60,546 nucleotides of DNA from Alcanivorax hongdengensis A-11-3. Lineage in GTDB: Bacteria > Pseudomonadota > Gammaproteobacteria > Pseudomonadales > Alcanivoracaceae. A program made the position numbers and the translations under genes. The first letter of the stretch is position 1. The number at the start of each line of letters is the position of its first letter. The stretch is taken from NCBI RefSeq assembly GCF_000300995.1, contig NZ_AMRJ01000022.1, forward strand, positions 1 through 60,546, written 5' to 3'. Positions 38,998 to 52,438 of this stretch are shown in pieces. The notes below the pieces were generated by a model, which worked only from the letters and a program-made list of their open reading frames with translations, ran no database searches and had not been told where the DNA came from.

Positions 38998-40323
38998 TCA
39001 GTCCTCGTAACGGTGCCAGTCGCTGTTATCGTTCAGTGCGCGCAACCGGCGCAGCTTCTCTGCCATCTTGATTTCCAGCCCGCGGGGCACCGGTTCATAG
39101 AGCCGGGTGTCGCGCAGGCTGACGGGAAAGTAGTTTTCCCCGGGCACAAAGGCCTCGGGAAAATCGTGGGCGTAATGGTACTCGGCCCCGAAGCCCTCGT
39201 CCTTCATCAATTGCGTGGGGGCATTGCGCAGATGCAGCGGCACTTCATCGGTGGGCTTCTCGCGCACCAGTGCCCGGGCCTGATTGTAGGCCTTGTAGAC
39301 CGCGTTGCTCTTGGGTGCCACCGCCAGGTAGGCAATGGCCTGGGCAATGGCCAGCTCCCCTTCCGGGCTGCCAAGGCGCTCCTGCACATCCCAGGCCTGC
39401 AGGCACAGGGTCAGGGCGCGCGGGTCGGCGTTGCCGATGTCCTCGCTGGCCATGCGCACCACGCGCCGGGCAATGTACAGAGCGTCGCAGCCACCGTCCA
39501 GCATGCGCGCGAACCAGTAGAGGGCGGCATCCGGGTCGGAGCCACGCACGGATTTATGCAGGGCGCTGATCTGGTCGTAGAACAGGTCGCCGCCTTTGTC
39601 GAAGCGGCGCACCGCATCGCGCAGCACCTCGGCCATCAGCTCGGCGTCGATCACCGGCTGCGCGTCATCGGCCAGGTCCGCGGCCACCTCCAGCATGTTG
39701 AGCAGCCGCCGGGCATCGCCATCGGCGTAATTGAGCAGCAGCTGACGGGCGTCATCGTCCAGTGTCAGCCCGTCCAGGCTGGGCTCCTTGAGAGCCCGAT
39801 CCAGTAACGACGCCAGGTCTTCACTGGTGAGCGAACGCAGGCGATAGACCCGCGCCCGGGACAGCAGCGCGTTATTGAGCTCGAAGGACGGGTTTTCGGT
39901 GGTGGCACCGATGAAAGTGATGGTGCCCTCTTCCACATGGGGCAAAAAGGCATCCTGCTGGGCCTTGTTGAAGCGGTGTACCTCGTCCACAAACAGCACG
40001 GTACGGCGCCCCTGGCCGAGGCGGGCCTTGGCCTGCTCCACTGCCGCGCGGATATCCTTCACCCCGGACAGCACCGCCGACAGGGTGATGAACTGAGCAT
40101 CCACCGCCTGGGCCAGAATCAGCGCCAGGGTGGTCTTGCCAGTGCCCGGCGGACCCCACAGGATCATGGAATGCAGCTGGCCACGGGCGGCGGCCTGACG
40201 CAGCGGCTTGCCCTCGCCCACCAGGTGCTGCTGGCCCACGTAGTCATCCAGGCTGGTGGGGCGCAGGCGGGCGGCCAGCGGCTGGGCGTGCTGGCCGGCA
40301 TCGGCAGCGAACAGGTCACTCAT
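38998..40323 (-). CDS. rarA: replication-associated recombination protein A (RarA/MgsA)
   Basis: A 441-residue AAA+ ATPase related to clamp loaders that acts at stalled replication forks. It has PTSLDDYVGQQHL, Walker A GPPGTGKTTLAL, Walker B FVDEVHRFNKAQQDAFLPHVE, sensor 1 GATTENPSFE and the C-terminal tetramerisation part with ALYWFARMLDGGCDALYIARR. The start is six bases after the lolA stop, and its own stop lies 51 bp before serS. Confidence 0.96.
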   Translation of the reverse strand: MSDLFAADAGQHAQPLAARLRPTSLDDYVGQQHLVGEGKPLRQAAARGQLHSMILWGPPGTGKTTLALILAQAVDAQFITLSAVLSGVKDIRAAVEQAKARLGQGRRTVLFVDEVHRFNKAQQDAFLPHVEEGTITFIGATTENPSFELNNALLSRARVYRLRSLTSEDLASLLDRALKEPSLDGLTLDDDARQLLLNYADGDARRLLNMLEVAADLADDAQPVIDAELMAEVLRDAVRRFDKGGDLFYDQISALHKSVRGSDPDAALYWFARMLDGGCDALYIARRVVRMASEDIGNADPRALTLCLQAWDVQERLGSPEGELAIAQAIAYLAVAPKSNAVYKAYNQARALVREKPTDEVPLHLRNAPTQLMKDEGFGAEYHYAHDFPEAFVPGENYFPVSLRDTRLYEPVPRGLEIKMAEKLRRLRALNDNSDWHRYED

Positions 40324-40329
40324 GGTCGG

Positions 40330-40947
40330 TTACGGTGACTGTTGCTGAATGACGTCGGCGCCTTCCGGTGGCTGAAAATCAAACAGACTGTCATCCAGCT
40401 TGCCGTTCACCTTCGCCTGGGGGAAATCGATCACGGTCTGCTGCCCCAGGGCGTCCTTGAGGCGCATGGATTGGGGCTGATTCCCCTGGAAGGTCACATC
40501 CAGTTGCTCGAACAGCGGGTCATCCCCCTTGGGGGTAAGACGATAGGTCACGGTCTGGCCGTCATGGTCCTTTTCCGCAATGCGAAAAGCCTTGCCCACC
40601 GCGTCCGGCTGACCGCCGAACAGCAGTGCCGGTGTCTTGCTCAGATCCGCGCTCAGCGGCCGCTCCACCACCTGCTCCAGGTCCACGTCATAAACCCACA
40701 CCTTGCTGCCGTTGGACACGGCAATCTGCTCGAAGGGGTCCTGCGTATGCCAGTAAAAGCGGTTGCCACGGGCCACCTGAAAGTTGCCATGGGCTTCCTG
40801 CAGGTGGGTGCCGCTGGCATCCAGGATGGTCTGATCAAACTGCCCGGAGAGGGTTTTCAGGCTCTGCAAATGGCCCAGCAGCTCCTCGGTGGGGCCGGCC
40901 CATACCAGGGTCGGCACCAGCAGCAACCCGCAAAATATTTTCCTCAT
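40330..40947 (-). CDS. lolA: outer-membrane lipoprotein carrier protein LolA
   Basis: LolA is the periplasmic chaperone that carries lipoproteins from LolCDE to LolB. The 205-residue protein has a signal peptide (MRKIFCGLLLVPTLVWA), then TLSGQFDQTILDASG, GNFQVARGNRFYWHTQDPFEQ and the C-terminal IDFPQAKVNGKLDDSLFDFQPPEG-type end (positions about 170-195). The ATG at 40947 has AAGGAG five bases upstream; a longer frame would overlap ftsK. It lies 19 bp after ftsK, the usual ftsK-lolA-rarA order. Confidence 0.95.
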   Translation of the reverse strand: MRKIFCGLLLVPTLVWAGPTEELLGHLQSLKTLSGQFDQTILDASGTHLQEAHGNFQVARGNRFYWHTQDPFEQIAVSNGSKVWVYDVDLEQVVERPLSADLSKTPALLFGGQPDAVGKAFRIAEKDHDGQTVTYRLTPKGDDPLFEQLDVTFQGNQPQSMRLKDALGQQTVIDFPQAKVNGKLDDSLFDFQPPEGADVIQQQSP

Positions 40948-40966
40948 TGAATCTCCTTGTGTCCGG

Positions 40967-43279
40967 TCAGACCGGGGGTGGCGCAATCACTTCGCGCTGA
41001 CCATTGTGGCCGGCCTCGCTGACCACGCCAGCCATTTCCATGGCTTCGACCAGACGGGCCGCCCGGTTATAACCAATCTTCAGTTTACGCTGCACCGACG
41101 AGATGGAGGCCCGGCGGGATTCGGTCACGTAGGCCACCGCTTCGTCGTACAGCGGGTCGTTCTCGTCATCGCTGTCGCCACCGGCCCCTTCCATACCGGG
41201 CATGGGCGCGTTGAGATCACTGCCACCATCGAGAATTTCTTCCAGATAGTTGGGTTCGCCGCGCTTGCGCCAGTCATCACAGACCCGGTGCACCTCTTCA
41301 TCTGAGACAAAGGCGCCGTGCACCCGTTCCGGCATACTGGTGCCACCGGGCAAATAAAGCATGTCACCATGGCCGAGCAGCTGCTCGGCCCCGCCCTGAT
41401 CCAGCACCGTGCGCGAATCGATCTTGGAGGACACCTGGAAACCGATACGCGAGGGCACGTTGGCCTTGATCAGGCCGGTGATCACATCCACGGACGGTCG
41501 CTGGGTGGCCAGAATCAGGTGAATACCGGCGGCCCGCGCCTTCTGGGCAATGCGGGCGATCAGCTCTTCCACCTTCTTGCCAACGATCATCATCATGTCG
41601 GCGAATTCGTCGATCACGATAACGATATAGGGCAGATGCTCGGCCAGCGGCGCTTCTTCTTCCAGGTTCATGGGATCGTCCGGCTTCCAGAGCGGGTCCT
41701 TGAGCGGCTCGCCCTTCTTTTTCGCCTCTTCCACCTTGCGGTTGTAACCGGAGATATTACGCACGCCCATGGCCGCCATCAGGCGGTAACGCCGCTCCAT
41801 TTCACCCACCCCCCAGCGCAGGGCGCCGGCGGCTTCCTTCATGTCGGTGACCACCGGTGTCAGCAGGTGGGGAATGCCGTCATACACCGCCAGTTCCAGC
41901 ATCTTCGGGTCGATCAGGATCAGCCGCACATCTTCCGGCGTGGACTTGAAGAGCATGGACAACAGCATGGCGTTGACGCCCACGGATTTACCCGAGCCGG
42001 TGGTACCGGCCACCAGCAGGTGCGGCATCTTGGCCAGGTCGCCGGTGACCGGCTTGCCGGAAATATCCTTGCCCAGCGCCATGGTCAACGGCGAGGCGGC
42101 CTGATCGAACAACTGCGTGCCCACCACCTCGGTGAAGCGGATCATTTCCCGTTGCTCATTGGGAATCTCGATACCCACGGTGGTCTTGCCGGGAATCACT
42201 TCCACCACCCGCACACTGATCACCGCCAGCGAACGGGCCAGATCCTTGGCCAGGTTGGTGATCTTGGACACCTTGATGCCCGGTGCCGGCTGGATCTCGA
42301 AGCGGGTAATCACCGGACCCGGCTGTACCGCCACCACTTCCGCGTCGATATTGAAATCCTTGAGCTTGATTTCCAGCAGGCGCGACATGCCCTCCAGGGC
42401 TTCCTCGGAATAACCGCCCTTGCTGTCCTCCACCGGGTCCAGCAGGCCCAGCGGCGGCAACTCGCCGGTGACTTCGGTGGTAAACAGCTTCTGCTGTTTC
42501 TCTTTCTGCACCCGCTCGCTCTTTTCCACCGGCTTGGCCGGTTTGGCGATCTTCGGCGGCGTACGGGTTTCCGCCTTTTTCTTGGCCTCGGTGATGACCT
42601 TGGCGCGCTTCTCGCGGGCTTCCTTGCGCTGACGGGCTTCCTCACGCTGTTGCTTGCGGGCCTGCCACCAGGCGGGGATTTTCTCGAACACGGCGAGTAT
42701 CAGAGCGCCGGTGCCTTCCGCCAGGGCAATCCAGGACAGGTCGGTGAAGATGGTCACGCCAATCAGGAACAGCGCCACCATGATCAGGGTGCCCCCCAAG
42801 GGGTTGAAGCCGGCCAGGGCTGCGCCCCCGACTTCGTGCCCGAGAATGCCGCCGGCGCCTTCCGGCAGCGCCCCCACGGAGAAATGCATGAACGACAGCG
42901 CGGTGCCGGACACCATGGTCAGGATAAAGCCCACCAGCCGCAGGCTGAACAATGGCCAGCTGCCGGGCAACCCGGCATGGCGTTCACGCAGCACCTTGGC
43001 GGCCCAGAACGCCACCAGGACCGGGAACAGATAGGCCATGTAGCCAAACAGGCCCAGCAGCAGGTCGGCGCTGAAGGCGCCGGCGCGGCCCGCCGCGTTG
43101 TGAACCGACGGGGTATCGCCCACATAGGACCAGCCCGGATCACGGCTATCGAAACTGATCAGGGCCAGCAACAGGTACAGGGACAGCGCAATCAGCGCAA
43201 TCACCATGCCTTCTACCAGTCCGCGCTTGAGATGGCGGGAAAATCCGGACTGTCCTTGCCCGGCGGATGCTTTTGTCAC
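40967..43279 (-). CDS. ftsK: DNA translocase FtsK
   Basis: FtsK pumps chromosome termini through the division septum and activates XerCD. The 770-residue protein has about four membrane helices within residues 20-190. A short charged linker (210-270, rich in Lys/Glu/Arg) replaces the long Pro/Gln linker of E. coli. The motor has Walker A GTTGSGKS (Lys431), Walker [13 protein letters not shown], and the C-terminal gamma winged-helix ([22 protein letters not shown]) that reads KOPS. There is no lrp gene upstream, unlike in E. coli. Confidence 0.97.
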   Translation of the reverse strand: MTKASAGQGQSGFSRHLKRGLVEGMVIALIALSLYLLLALISFDSRDPGWSYVGDTPSVHNAAGRAGAFSADLLLGLFGYMAYLFPVLVAFWAAKVLRERHAGLPGSWPLFSLRLVGFILTMVSGTALSFMHFSVGALPEGAGGILGHEVGGAALAGFNPLGGTLIMVALFLIGVTIFTDLSWIALAEGTGALILAVFEKIPAWWQARKQQREEARQRKEAREKRAKVITEAKKKAETRTPPKIAKPAKPVEKSERVQKEKQQKLFTTEVTGELPPLGLLDPVEDSKGGYSEEALEGMSRLLEIKLKDFNIDAEVVAVQPGPVITRFEIQPAPGIKVSKITNLAKDLARSLAVISVRVVEVIPGKTTVGIEIPNEQREMIRFTEVVGTQLFDQAASPLTMALGKDISGKPVTGDLAKMPHLLVAGTTGSGKSVGVNAMLLSMLFKSTPEDVRLILIDPKMLELAVYDGIPHLLTPVVTDMKEAAGALRWGVGEMERRYRLMAAMGVRNISGYNRKVEEAKKKGEPLKDPLWKPDDPMNLEEEAPLAEHLPYIVIVIDEFADMMMIVGKKVEELIARIAQKARAAGIHLILATQRPSVDVITGLIKANVPSRIGFQVSSKIDSRTVLDQGGAEQLLGHGDMLYLPGGTSMPERVHGAFVSDEEVHRVCDDWRKRGEPNYLEEILDGGSDLNAPMPGMEGAGGDSDDENDPLYDEAVAYVTESRRASISSVQRKLKIGYNRAARLVEAMEMAGVVSEAGHNGQREVIAPPPV

Positions 43280-44553
<1,274 letters not shown>

Positions 44554-44554
<1 letters not shown>

Positions 44555-45285
44555 TGATCCCCTGGCTGCTTCCCGGCGGCGACTTTCCGCCCACCACCAG
44601 CGCCCAGGAGGACCCTCCCGGGCTGCTGGCGGCCGGCGGCGACCTGAGCCCGGAGAGGCTTCTCCGGGCTTATTCGTTGGGCATCTTTCCCTGGTATGAT
44701 GCCGACCACCAGCCGATTCTCTGGTGGAGCCCGGCACCCCGCTGCATCTTCACCCCCGATACGCTGCACCTGAGCCGCAGCCTGCGACGCCATCTGAACC
44801 GTACCGAGCAAACCTTTACGCTGGACCGACAGTTCGACACCGTCATGCGTCTGTGCGCCGCTCCCCGCTCCGATGGCGGCGGCAGCTGGATCAGTGAGGA
44901 CATGTGCCAGGCCTATCAGCAATTGCATACCCTGGGTTACGCCCACAGCCTGGAAGTCTGGCAGGACGACGAGCTCGCCGGGGCCATCTATGGCATCAAG
45001 CTCGGCGGGGTGTTCTTTGGCGAATCCATGGTCTCGCCACGCACTAACGGCTCGAAAAGTGCGCTGGCCGCCCTCGCCTGCCTGGCCCCGGCGCTGGGCA
45101 TCGCCCTGATTGATGCCCAGGTGGAAAACCCTCACCTGATGCGCCTGGGCGCCCGGCTGATTTCCCGCCAGGATTTCGAGCAGCAGCTGGCCAGCCTGAT
45201 TCCCGATCATGTGCCCCCGGAACACTGGCCGCGCGATCGCTGGCAGTGGTCGCAACTTCAACCGCTGTTGCCAGCCCGTTTTTAA
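44554..45285 (+). CDS. aat: leucyl/phenylalanyl-tRNA--protein transferase
   Basis: Aat adds Leu or Phe from tRNA to proteins starting with Lys or Arg, marking them for ClpS-ClpAP. The 243-residue protein has GLLAAGGDLSPERLLRAYSLGIFPWY, WWSPAPRCIF, YGIKLGGVFFGESMVS and a C-terminal IDAQVENPHLMRLGARLI, all typical. It is translationally coupled to trxB. The ClpS adaptor and ClpA unfoldase it feeds are encoded 2-4 kb downstream. Confidence 0.96.
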
Positions 45286-45335
45286 CCGCCGGCAAGGGAT
45301 TTAAGCCGGCACAATGACTGGGCTACACTAAAGCC

Positions 45336-46049
45336 ATGACAGATCTGTCCACGTTGCGGTTCTTCCGCACTCCGGCCCATGCCTGCAGCTACCTGGAAGA
45401 TCACCAGGCGTCCACCCTGTTCGTGGACCCGCAGGCTACCCTGACCCCGGCGCTCTACAGTGAACTGAGCCAGCTGGGGTTTCGTCGTAGTGGCGATTAT
45501 CTTTACCGACCCCATTGTGAGGGCTGCCAGGCCTGTATTCCCGCCCGGGTGCGGGTGGCGGATTTTCACCCCCGCCGTCGCCACCGGCGCATTCTCAAAC
45601 GCAATGGTGACCTGGAGGTGACCCGCGAGCGCGCCCACTTCAGCCGCGAGTGCTATCAGCTTTATGCCAGCTATATCGATTACCGCCATGGTGACGGTGA
45701 TATGTATCCGCCCTCCGAGGAACAGTTCAACAACTTCCTGATTTGCGACTGGGCAGACACGGATTTCTTCTGTTTCCGGGAAGCGGGCAAACTGCGCGCG
45801 GTGGCGGTGACCGATACGCTGGATGACGGCCTGTCGGCGGTCTATACCTTTTTTGATCCAACCCTGGATGATCGCAGCCTGGGTGTCATGGCACTGCTCT
45901 GGCAGATCGACTACTGCCGCCGCCAGGGACTGCCCTACCTCTACCTGGGTTACTGGATCCGCCAGTGCCAGAAAATGCGCTACAAGAGCCAGTACCGGCC
46001 ACTGGAAATCCTGATCCAGGGCCACTGGCAGGAACTGCAGGACGACTGA
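45336..46049 (+). CDS. bpt: aspartate/glutamate leucyltransferase (Bpt/Ate)
   Basis: A 237-residue N-end-rule transferase of the ATE family; the bacterial Bpt form puts Leu on N-terminal Asp or Glu. The N-terminal domain has the cysteine cluster HCEGCQACIPARV and the C-terminal GNAT-like domain includes FFDPTLDDRSLGVMALLWQI and YLGYWIRQCQKMRYK. It follows aat by 50 bp. With aat it lets the ClpS-ClpAP route recognise acidic and basic secondary destabilising residues. Confidence 0.95.
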   Translation: MTDLSTLRFFRTPAHACSYLEDHQASTLFVDPQATLTPALYSELSQLGFRRSGDYLYRPHCEGCQACIPARVRVADFHPRRRHRRILKRNGDLEVTRERAHFSRECYQLYASYIDYRHGDGDMYPPSEEQFNNFLICDWADTDFFCFREAGKLRAVAVTDTLDDGLSAVYTFFDPTLDDRSLGVMALLWQIDYCRRQGLPYLYLGYWIRQCQKMRYKSQYRPLEILIQGHWQELQDD

Positions 46050-46153
46050 ACCCGCCCCACCGCGCCACCCGGGCCGATCTCCCTTTGCAGGGCGCCGGCT
46101 TTTACGGCACAATTGCGCCTCGCTAACAGCCGGCAACCCAAGGTAATCATTGG

Positions 46154-46372
46154 ATGGCGAAAGAAGAGCAGATCGAACTTGAAGGTGTCATCGTTGAAAC
46201 GCTCCCGAACACCATGTTCCGGGTCAAGCTGGACAACGGTCATGTAATCACGGCCCACATCTCCGGAAAGATGCGTAAATTCTATATCCGCATTCTCACC
46301 GGTGACCGTGTCAAAGTGGAAATGTCCCCCTACGACCTGAGCAAGGGGCGCATCACCTTCCGCATGAAATAA
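46154..46372 (+). CDS. infA: translation initiation factor IF-1
   Basis: A 72-residue S1/OB-fold protein, full length ([20 protein letters not shown] at the start, a KGRITFRMK end). It binds the ribosomal A site during initiation. It lies 104 bp after bpt and ends before two consecutive terminators. The aat-bpt-infA order is conserved in Pseudomonas. Confidence 0.98.
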   Translation: MAKEEQIELEGVIVETLPNTMFRVKLDNGHVITAHISGKMRKFYIRILTGDRVKVEMSPYDLSKGRITFRMK

Positions 46373-46410
46373 CCTGTCAATGGCTCGCCTGGCGCGGACC
46401 ACTGATCACT

Positions 46411-46447
46411 AAAATACCCCTGCCTCCCAAGAGCCAGGGGTATTTTT
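46411..46447. terminator. terminator downstream of infA
   Basis: AAATACCCCTG pairs with CCAGGGGTATTT around an 11-base loop and is followed by a T run, giving a strong intrinsic terminator about 40 bases after the infA stop. The flanking A run on the left lets it work from the clpA side too. Confidence 0.85.
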
Positions 46448-46495
46448 ATGGCTGCGCGCTTGCGCCACCCCCTCTTTCAATGCCGGCCCCAACGC

Positions 46496-46525
46496 AAAGA
46501 CCCCGGCCGAAGCCGGGGTCTTTTC
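46496..46525. terminator. terminator downstream of clpA
   Basis: AAGACCCCGGC-CGAA-GCCGGGGTCTT is a perfect 11-bp stem with a GNRA-like loop. It lies about 30 bases after the clpA stop on the minus strand and is flanked by AAAG and TTTT so it can work both ways. Confidence 0.85.
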
Positions 46526-46556
46526 CTCTAGGCACCTGTCGCCACTTAGCTTGCTG

Positions 46557-48821
46557 TCAGGCCGGCTCGGCCTCAGCTTCCTGCACGGACAGGGACAACT
46601 GATCGTCCTTGACGGTGACCTTGACCTGACCACCGGCCCGAGACAATTCGCCGAACAGCAGTTTTTCCGCCAGCGGTTTCTTGAGCTGCTCCTGAAGCAG
46701 GCGGGCCATGGGGCGAGCGCCCATATCCTTGTCGTAGCCCTTCTCCGCCAGCCACTGACGGGCTTCCTCGTCCACATCCAGCACCACGCCGCGCTCGTCC
46801 AGCTGGGCCTGCAGCTCCACCAGGAACTTGTCGACCACACCCAGGATGACCTTGGTGGTCAGCGGCTGGAACTGGATGATGCCATCCAGGCGGTTGCGGA
46901 ACTCCGGCGTGAACACCTTCTTGAGCATCTCCATGCCGTCGCTGCTGTTGTCCTGCTCGGTGAAACCGATGCTGCGCTTGTTGAGCACTTCCGCGCCGGC
47001 ATTGGTGGTCATGATCAGGATCACATTGCGGAAATCCGCCTTGCGGCCGTTGTTGTCGGTGAGCGTGGCGTTATCCATCACCTGCAACAGGATGTTGAAC
47101 ACCTCCGGATGCGCCTTCTCGATTTCATCCAGCAACAGCACACAGTGCGGCGTCTTGGTGATCGCCTCGGTGAGCAGCCCCCCCTGGTCATAGCCCACAT
47201 AGCCGGGAGGCGCACCAATCAGGCGGCTGACAGTATGCCGCTCCATGTACTCGGACATGTCAAAGCGCACCAGTTCCACGCCCAGGGCACGGGCCAGCTG
47301 ACGGCTGACCTCGGTCTTGCCCACCCCGGTGGGGCCGGCAAACATGAAGCTGCCAATCGGCTTGTTTTCACCCTTGAGGCCCGCACGGGACAGTTTGATG
47401 GCCGCAGCGATGGTGTCGATGGCCTCATCCTGACCGAACACGGTCATCTTCAAGTCGCGTTCCAGATTGCGCAGCAGCTCCTTGTCGGAGGAAGACACCT
47501 GCTTGGGAGGAATGCGGGCAATCTTGGCCACCATCGCTTCCACGTCTTCCTCGTCAATGGTTTGCTTGCGCTCGTCTTCCGGACGCAGCCGCTGCCAGGC
47601 ACCCACTTCGTCGATCACATCGATGGCCTTGTCAGGCAGGAAGCGGTCGTTGATATAGCGGGCACTGAGCTCGGCGGCGGCCTTCAGGGCACCATCGGTG
47701 TAGCTGACATCGTGGTGCGCCTCGAAGCGGCTCTTGAGCCCCTTGAGAATGCCCACGGTGTCGTCCACGGACGGCTCCACCACATCGATCTTCTGAAAGC
47801 GCCGTGACAGGGCCCGGTCCTTCTCGAAGACGCCGCGATATTCCTGGAAGGTGGTGGACCCCATGCATTTCAGCTCACCGGATGCCAGCAACGGCTTGAG
47901 CAGGTTGGAGGCATCCATGACACCGCCGGACGCCGCGCCGGCGCCGATGATGGTATGAATCTCGTCGATGAAGAGAATCGAATTAGGCTCTTTCTTGAGC
48001 TCCGCCAGCAACGTCTTGAGGCGTTTTTCGAAGTCGCCCCGGTACTTGGTACCCGCCAGCAACGCGCCCAGATCCAGTGAATAGACCACCGCATCGAGCA
48101 GCGGCTCGGGCACCTTCTCTTCCACGATCATGCGCGCCAACCCCTCGGCGATGGCCGTCTTGCCGACACCGGGCTCGCCCACCAGCAGCGGGTTGTTCTT
48201 GCGGCGACGGCAGAGAATCTGCGCGGCCCGCTCGATTTCGAAGGCACGCCCCACCAGTGGATCAATACGATCCGCCCGGGCCAGCTCGTTGAGATTGCTG
48301 GCATAGCTGTCCAGAGCGCTGGCCGGACCGGCTTCCACGCCGGCCTCGCCTTCCTGCTCCTGTTCCACGGAGGGCTCGGCGTCCTGCACCTGGGAAATGC
48401 CGTGGGCAATGAAATTCACCACGTCCAGGCGGTGAATGTCCTGGCAGTTGAGGAAGTAAACCGCCTGACTTTCCTGTTCGTTGAAGATGGCCACCAGCAC
48501 ATTGGCGCCGGTGACCTCTTTCTTGCCAGAGGACTGAACGCTGAAAACGGCGCGTTGCAGTACACGCTGAAAGCCCAGGGTCGGCTGGGTGTCACGCTCC
48601 GGGTCGTTATCCGGCAGCAGTGGCGTGGATTCATCAATGAACTGACTCAGGGCATCACGCAGCTCGTCCATGTCCGCGCCACAGGCACGCAGCACTTCCA
48701 CCGCCGCGTCGTTATCCAGCAGTGCCAGTAGCAGGTGTTCCACCGTCATGAACTCATGGCGATGGCTGCGCGCATGGCGAAACGCCTCGTTGAGCGTCAT
48801 TTCCAGTTCTTTACTGAGCAT
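46557..48821 (-). CDS. clpA: ATP-dependent Clp protease ATP-binding subunit ClpA
   Basis: ClpA is the AAA+ unfoldase that feeds ClpP. The 754-residue protein has the N-domain (1 to about 145) where ClpS docks, a D1 ring with [15 protein letters not shown], and a D2 ring with [15 protein letters not shown]. Its ClpP-binding loop is [16 protein letters not shown], with IGF in the place of IGL. The stop is at 46557 and a terminator follows. It begins 51 bp after clpS, so the adaptor and unfoldase are co-expressed. Confidence 0.98.
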   Translation of the reverse strand: MLSKELEMTLNEAFRHARSHRHEFMTVEHLLLALLDNDAAVEVLRACGADMDELRDALSQFIDESTPLLPDNDPERDTQPTLGFQRVLQRAVFSVQSSGKKEVTGANVLVAIFNEQESQAVYFLNCQDIHRLDVVNFIAHGISQVQDAEPSVEQEQEGEAGVEAGPASALDSYASNLNELARADRIDPLVGRAFEIERAAQILCRRRKNNPLLVGEPGVGKTAIAEGLARMIVEEKVPEPLLDAVVYSLDLGALLAGTKYRGDFEKRLKTLLAELKKEPNSILFIDEIHTIIGAGAASGGVMDASNLLKPLLASGELKCMGSTTFQEYRGVFEKDRALSRRFQKIDVVEPSVDDTVGILKGLKSRFEAHHDVSYTDGALKAAAELSARYINDRFLPDKAIDVIDEVGAWQRLRPEDERKQTIDEEDVEAMVAKIARIPPKQVSSSDKELLRNLERDLKMTVFGQDEAIDTIAAAIKLSRAGLKGENKPIGSFMFAGPTGVGKTEVSRQLARALGVELVRFDMSEYMERHTVSRLIGAPPGYVGYDQGGLLTEAITKTPHCVLLLDEIEKAHPEVFNILLQVMDNATLTDNNGRKADFRNVILIMTTNAGAEVLNKRSIGFTEQDNSSDGMEMLKKVFTPEFRNRLDGIIQFQPLTTKVILGVVDKFLVELQAQLDERGVVLDVDEEARQWLAEKGYDKDMGARPMARLLQEQLKKPLAEKLLFGELSRAGGQVKVTVKDDQLSLSVQEAEAEPA

Positions 48822-48872
48822 AGGGCTACCTCACTGCATGTTCGCCTTCGGGCAACGGGATCACCGTGGTCC

Positions 48873-49265
48873 TCAGGCTTTTTCCACCTGGCACATCAGC
48901 GGATGCTGATTTTCCCGGGCGTAATCCACCACTTGCGTGGCCTTGGTTTCGGCGATGTCCTGGGGATAGACCCCGCACACTGCCTTTCCCTGGGTGTGAA
49001 CGGTGAGCATGATCCGGGTTGACTGCTCACGGTCCAGACTAAAGAAGGTCTCCAGCACTTCAACGACAAAATCCATCGGTGTGTAGTCGTCATTCAGCAT
49101 CAGCACCTTGTACATGGACGGCTTTCTGAGCTTGGGCTTGGCCTCTTCCACCGCCAGGTCCCCCTGACGCCCCGGCTGTTCGGGCTCGTCTGCAGGCCCG
49201 CCGCGCAGCGGAATCGGGCCAGATGTCAGGGGGTGTGATTGCTGTTGAATGTGCTGCCAGTTCAT
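48873..49265 (-). CDS. clpS: ClpS, N-degron adaptor for ClpAP
   Basis: ClpS captures proteins with N-terminal Leu, Phe, Tyr or Trp and hands them to ClpA. From the ATG at 49265 it has 130 residues. An N-terminal tail of about 50 residues, rich in Pro/Gln/Glu, leads into the core [21 protein letters not shown] with the binding-pocket Asn-Asp-Asp, then [15 protein letters not shown]. The long tail is needed for delivery in E. coli. The ribosome site (AAGAG) is close to the start, and the frame stays open upstream, but longer forms would be unlike the family. Confidence 0.95.
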   Translation of the reverse strand: MNWQHIQQQSHPLTSGPIPLRGGPADEPEQPGRQGDLAVEEAKPKLRKPSMYKVLMLNDDYTPMDFVVEVLETFFSLDREQSTRIMLTVHTQGKAVCGVYPQDIAETKATQVVDYARENQHPLMCQVEKA

Positions 49266-49487
49266 ATCTCTTAAAACCGTTGTAACCCTGCTGGCGTCAG
49301 CAGGCAATGAAGAAGTGATGGGCGGCAGGGTGTTTTTCAATCCCGGGGCGGCAAATTTTCGGTGGGCTTGACACCCTGCCAAGCATGATTAAAAGTTGTG
49401 CAATGATCCGGTAATTACAGTCTACCGCAGCTGAAGGCCGGGTATAACAAAAAAGCAAACGCCATTGGATAGGCAGAGGGAAGGACC

Positions 49488-49751
49488 ATGGCAACGGGAC
49501 GAGTAAAGTGGTTTAACAACGCCAAGGGGTATGGCTTTGTCCGGCCGGACGAAGGCGGCGAGGATCTGTTCGTGCATTACTCCTATATACAGATGGACGG
49601 TTACAAAAGCCTCAAGGCTGGCCAACCGGTGGAATACGAGGTGCAGGCCGCCAACAAGGGGTTTCACGCCGTCAATCTGCGCGCCAGCGACAATGATGAC
49701 ACTGCCACACATGAAGAAGGCGCCGCTGCAGAACAGTCGACGCCTTCCTGA
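49488..49751 (+). CDS. cspD: cold-shock-like protein CspD
   Basis: An 87-residue cold-shock-domain protein. The CSD (1-67) has GRVKWFNNAKGYGFVRPDEGGEDLFVHYS with both RNP motifs, and an acidic tail (NDDDTATHEEGAAAEQ-like) follows. CspD homologues bind single-stranded DNA and inhibit replication in stationary phase. It is divergent from clpS, the conserved clpA-clpS-cspD arrangement. Confidence 0.93.
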   Translation: MATGRVKWFNNAKGYGFVRPDEGGEDLFVHYSYIQMDGYKSLKAGQPVEYEVQAANKGFHAVNLRASDNDDTATHEEGAAAEQSTPS

Positions 49752-49773
49752 TCAGCCGTAGCTGTGGGCGTGG

Positions 49774-51036
<1,263 letters not shown>

Positions 51037-51187
51037 CTACACTACTCCCTCTATATAAAACCGTAATTCGGCGTGCGGTGGCGAGTATAGCACTCACGCA
51101 GTACCCTTGTTAGAGAGCGACGTACCTTTCGCGTATCAAAACGCTCACGACCATCTCGCCAAACCTCTCATGGACCAGACTTTCTCT

Positions 51188-51811
51188 ATGGCGCAGCTGA
51201 TCCTGCTCAACAAACCCTTTCAGGTGCTTTCCCAGTTCACCGACAAGCGCGGGCGACAAACCCTGGGCGAATTCATGCCGGTAGCGGGTGTCTACCCCGC
51301 CGGCCGACTGGACTGGGATTCTGAGGGGCTGCTGTTGCTGACCGATGACGGTGCCCTGCAGGCACGCATCAGCGATCCCCGCTTTCATCTGCCCAAGACC
51401 TATCTGGTGCAAGTGGAAGGGGTGCCCGGCGCGGAGCAACTGCAAAAACTGCGCCAGGGGGTCACACTCAAGGACGGCCCTACCCGGCCCGCCCGCGTGG
51501 AAGCCATCGAGCCACCATCGTTATGGCCCCGGCATCCGCCGGTCCGTGAGCGCAAAACGGTAGCCGATAGCTGGCTGAAACTCACCATAGACGAAGGTCG
51601 CAACCGCCAGGTCAGGCGCATGACCGCCACCATCGGTCACCCCACCCTGCGACTGGTACGCTGGCAGATCGGTGACTGGACGCTGGACGGCCTGGCTCCC
51701 GGCCAATGGCGCCGTCTCACGGTTCATGCACCGAAGCCTGCTGTAGCCAGGCAGCGGCCGCCTCGGCGTCGCACTCGCGGGCCTCGACCCACTGCCAGTG
51801 GCCGCCGATAA
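51188..51811 (+). CDS. rluE: 23S rRNA pseudouridine synthase RluE-type
   Basis: A 207-residue RsuA-family pseudouridine synthase without an S4 domain. The catalytic Asp lies in [18 protein letters not shown], and [24 protein letters not shown] is the RluE/RsuA C-terminal motif. The start [19 protein letters not shown] fits the family; an ATG at 51170 is possible and the frame extends further with TTG. The last 30 residues are Arg/Pro-rich ([18 protein letters not shown]) and are read over 95 bp that also encode the C-terminus of moaE on the other strand. Confidence 0.9.
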   Translation: MAQLILLNKPFQVLSQFTDKRGRQTLGEFMPVAGVYPAGRLDWDSEGLLLLTDDGALQARISDPRFHLPKTYLVQVEGVPGAEQLQKLRQGVTLKDGPTRPARVEAIEPPSLWPRHPPVRERKTVADSWLKLTIDEGRNRQVRRMTATIGHPTLRLVRWQIGDWTLDGLAPGQWRRLTVHAPKPAVARQRPPRRRTRGPRPTASGRR

Positions 51812-52187
51812 GCTCCTTCTTCCAGAACGGCGCGCGGGTCTTGAGCAGGTCCATGATGAAGGCGCAGGCCTGAAAGGCATCCTGCCGGTGGGACGCACTG
51901 ACCGCCACCTGAACGATGTCATCACCGGCGGTGATGGTGCCAATGCGGTGCACCACCCAGGCACCATTAAGGGGCCATTTCTCGCCGGCCTGCGCCACGA
52001 TGGCGCGCAATACCCGTTCCGTCATGCCCGGGTAATGCTCCAGATGCAGTGCCTGAACCTGCCCTTGCTCGTCGCGGACCTGGCCACAGAACTGTACCTG
52101 GGCACCACTAAGACCGGCATCATGGAGCCAGCTGGCGGGCGCCGCACTCGCCAGCGGCCGCTCGCAGATCTCGATATGGCGCTTCAT
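51717..52187 (-). CDS. moaE: molybdopterin synthase catalytic subunit MoaE
   Basis: MoaE with MoaD puts the dithiolene sulfurs on precursor Z. The 156-residue protein has [23 protein letters not shown] and the active Lys region [16 protein letters not shown]. The start overlaps the moaD stop as ATGA. The last 95 bp overlap the convergent rluE gene. Confidence 0.93.
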   Translation of the reverse strand: MKRHIEICERPLASAAPASWLHDAGLSGAQVQFCGQVRDEQGQVQALHLEHYPGMTERVLRAIVAQAGEKWPLNGAWVVHRIGTITAGDDIVQVAVSASHRQDAFQACAFIMDLLKTRAPFWKKELIGGHWQWVEARECDAEAAAAWLQQASVHEP

Positions 52188-52438
52188 CCGCCGGTCACCG
52201 GCGGAAACAGCGCCACCACATCACCGGGGCTCAGCGTGCTCGCCGGGGAGCCCAGCTCTTCGTTGATGGCCACCATGTAGCGTGGCGTCGCCGCCAGCGC
52301 CGAGGCCACTGTCGGGTTGTCTTCAGCCAGCCAGCGGATCAGCTGCTCAACGGTGGTCACCTGTTCCGGCGGCGTGACGGACAGGCGGTCATGGCCCACC
52401 CGTTCACGCAGGGCCGCAAAAAAACGCAGTTCAATCAT
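52184..52438 (-). CDS. moaD: molybdopterin synthase sulfur carrier MoaD
   Basis: An 84-residue ubiquitin-fold sulfur carrier that ends in the required Gly-Gly (FPPVTGG), the site of thiocarboxylation. It begins [15 protein letters not shown]; the ATG at 52438 has GGGGAG five bases upstream. It overlaps moaC by eight bases and moaE by four. Confidence 0.93.
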   Translation of the reverse strand: MIELRFFAALRERVGHDRLSVTPPEQVTTVEQLIRWLAEDNPTVASALAATPRYMVAINEELGSPASTLSPGDVVALFPPVTGG

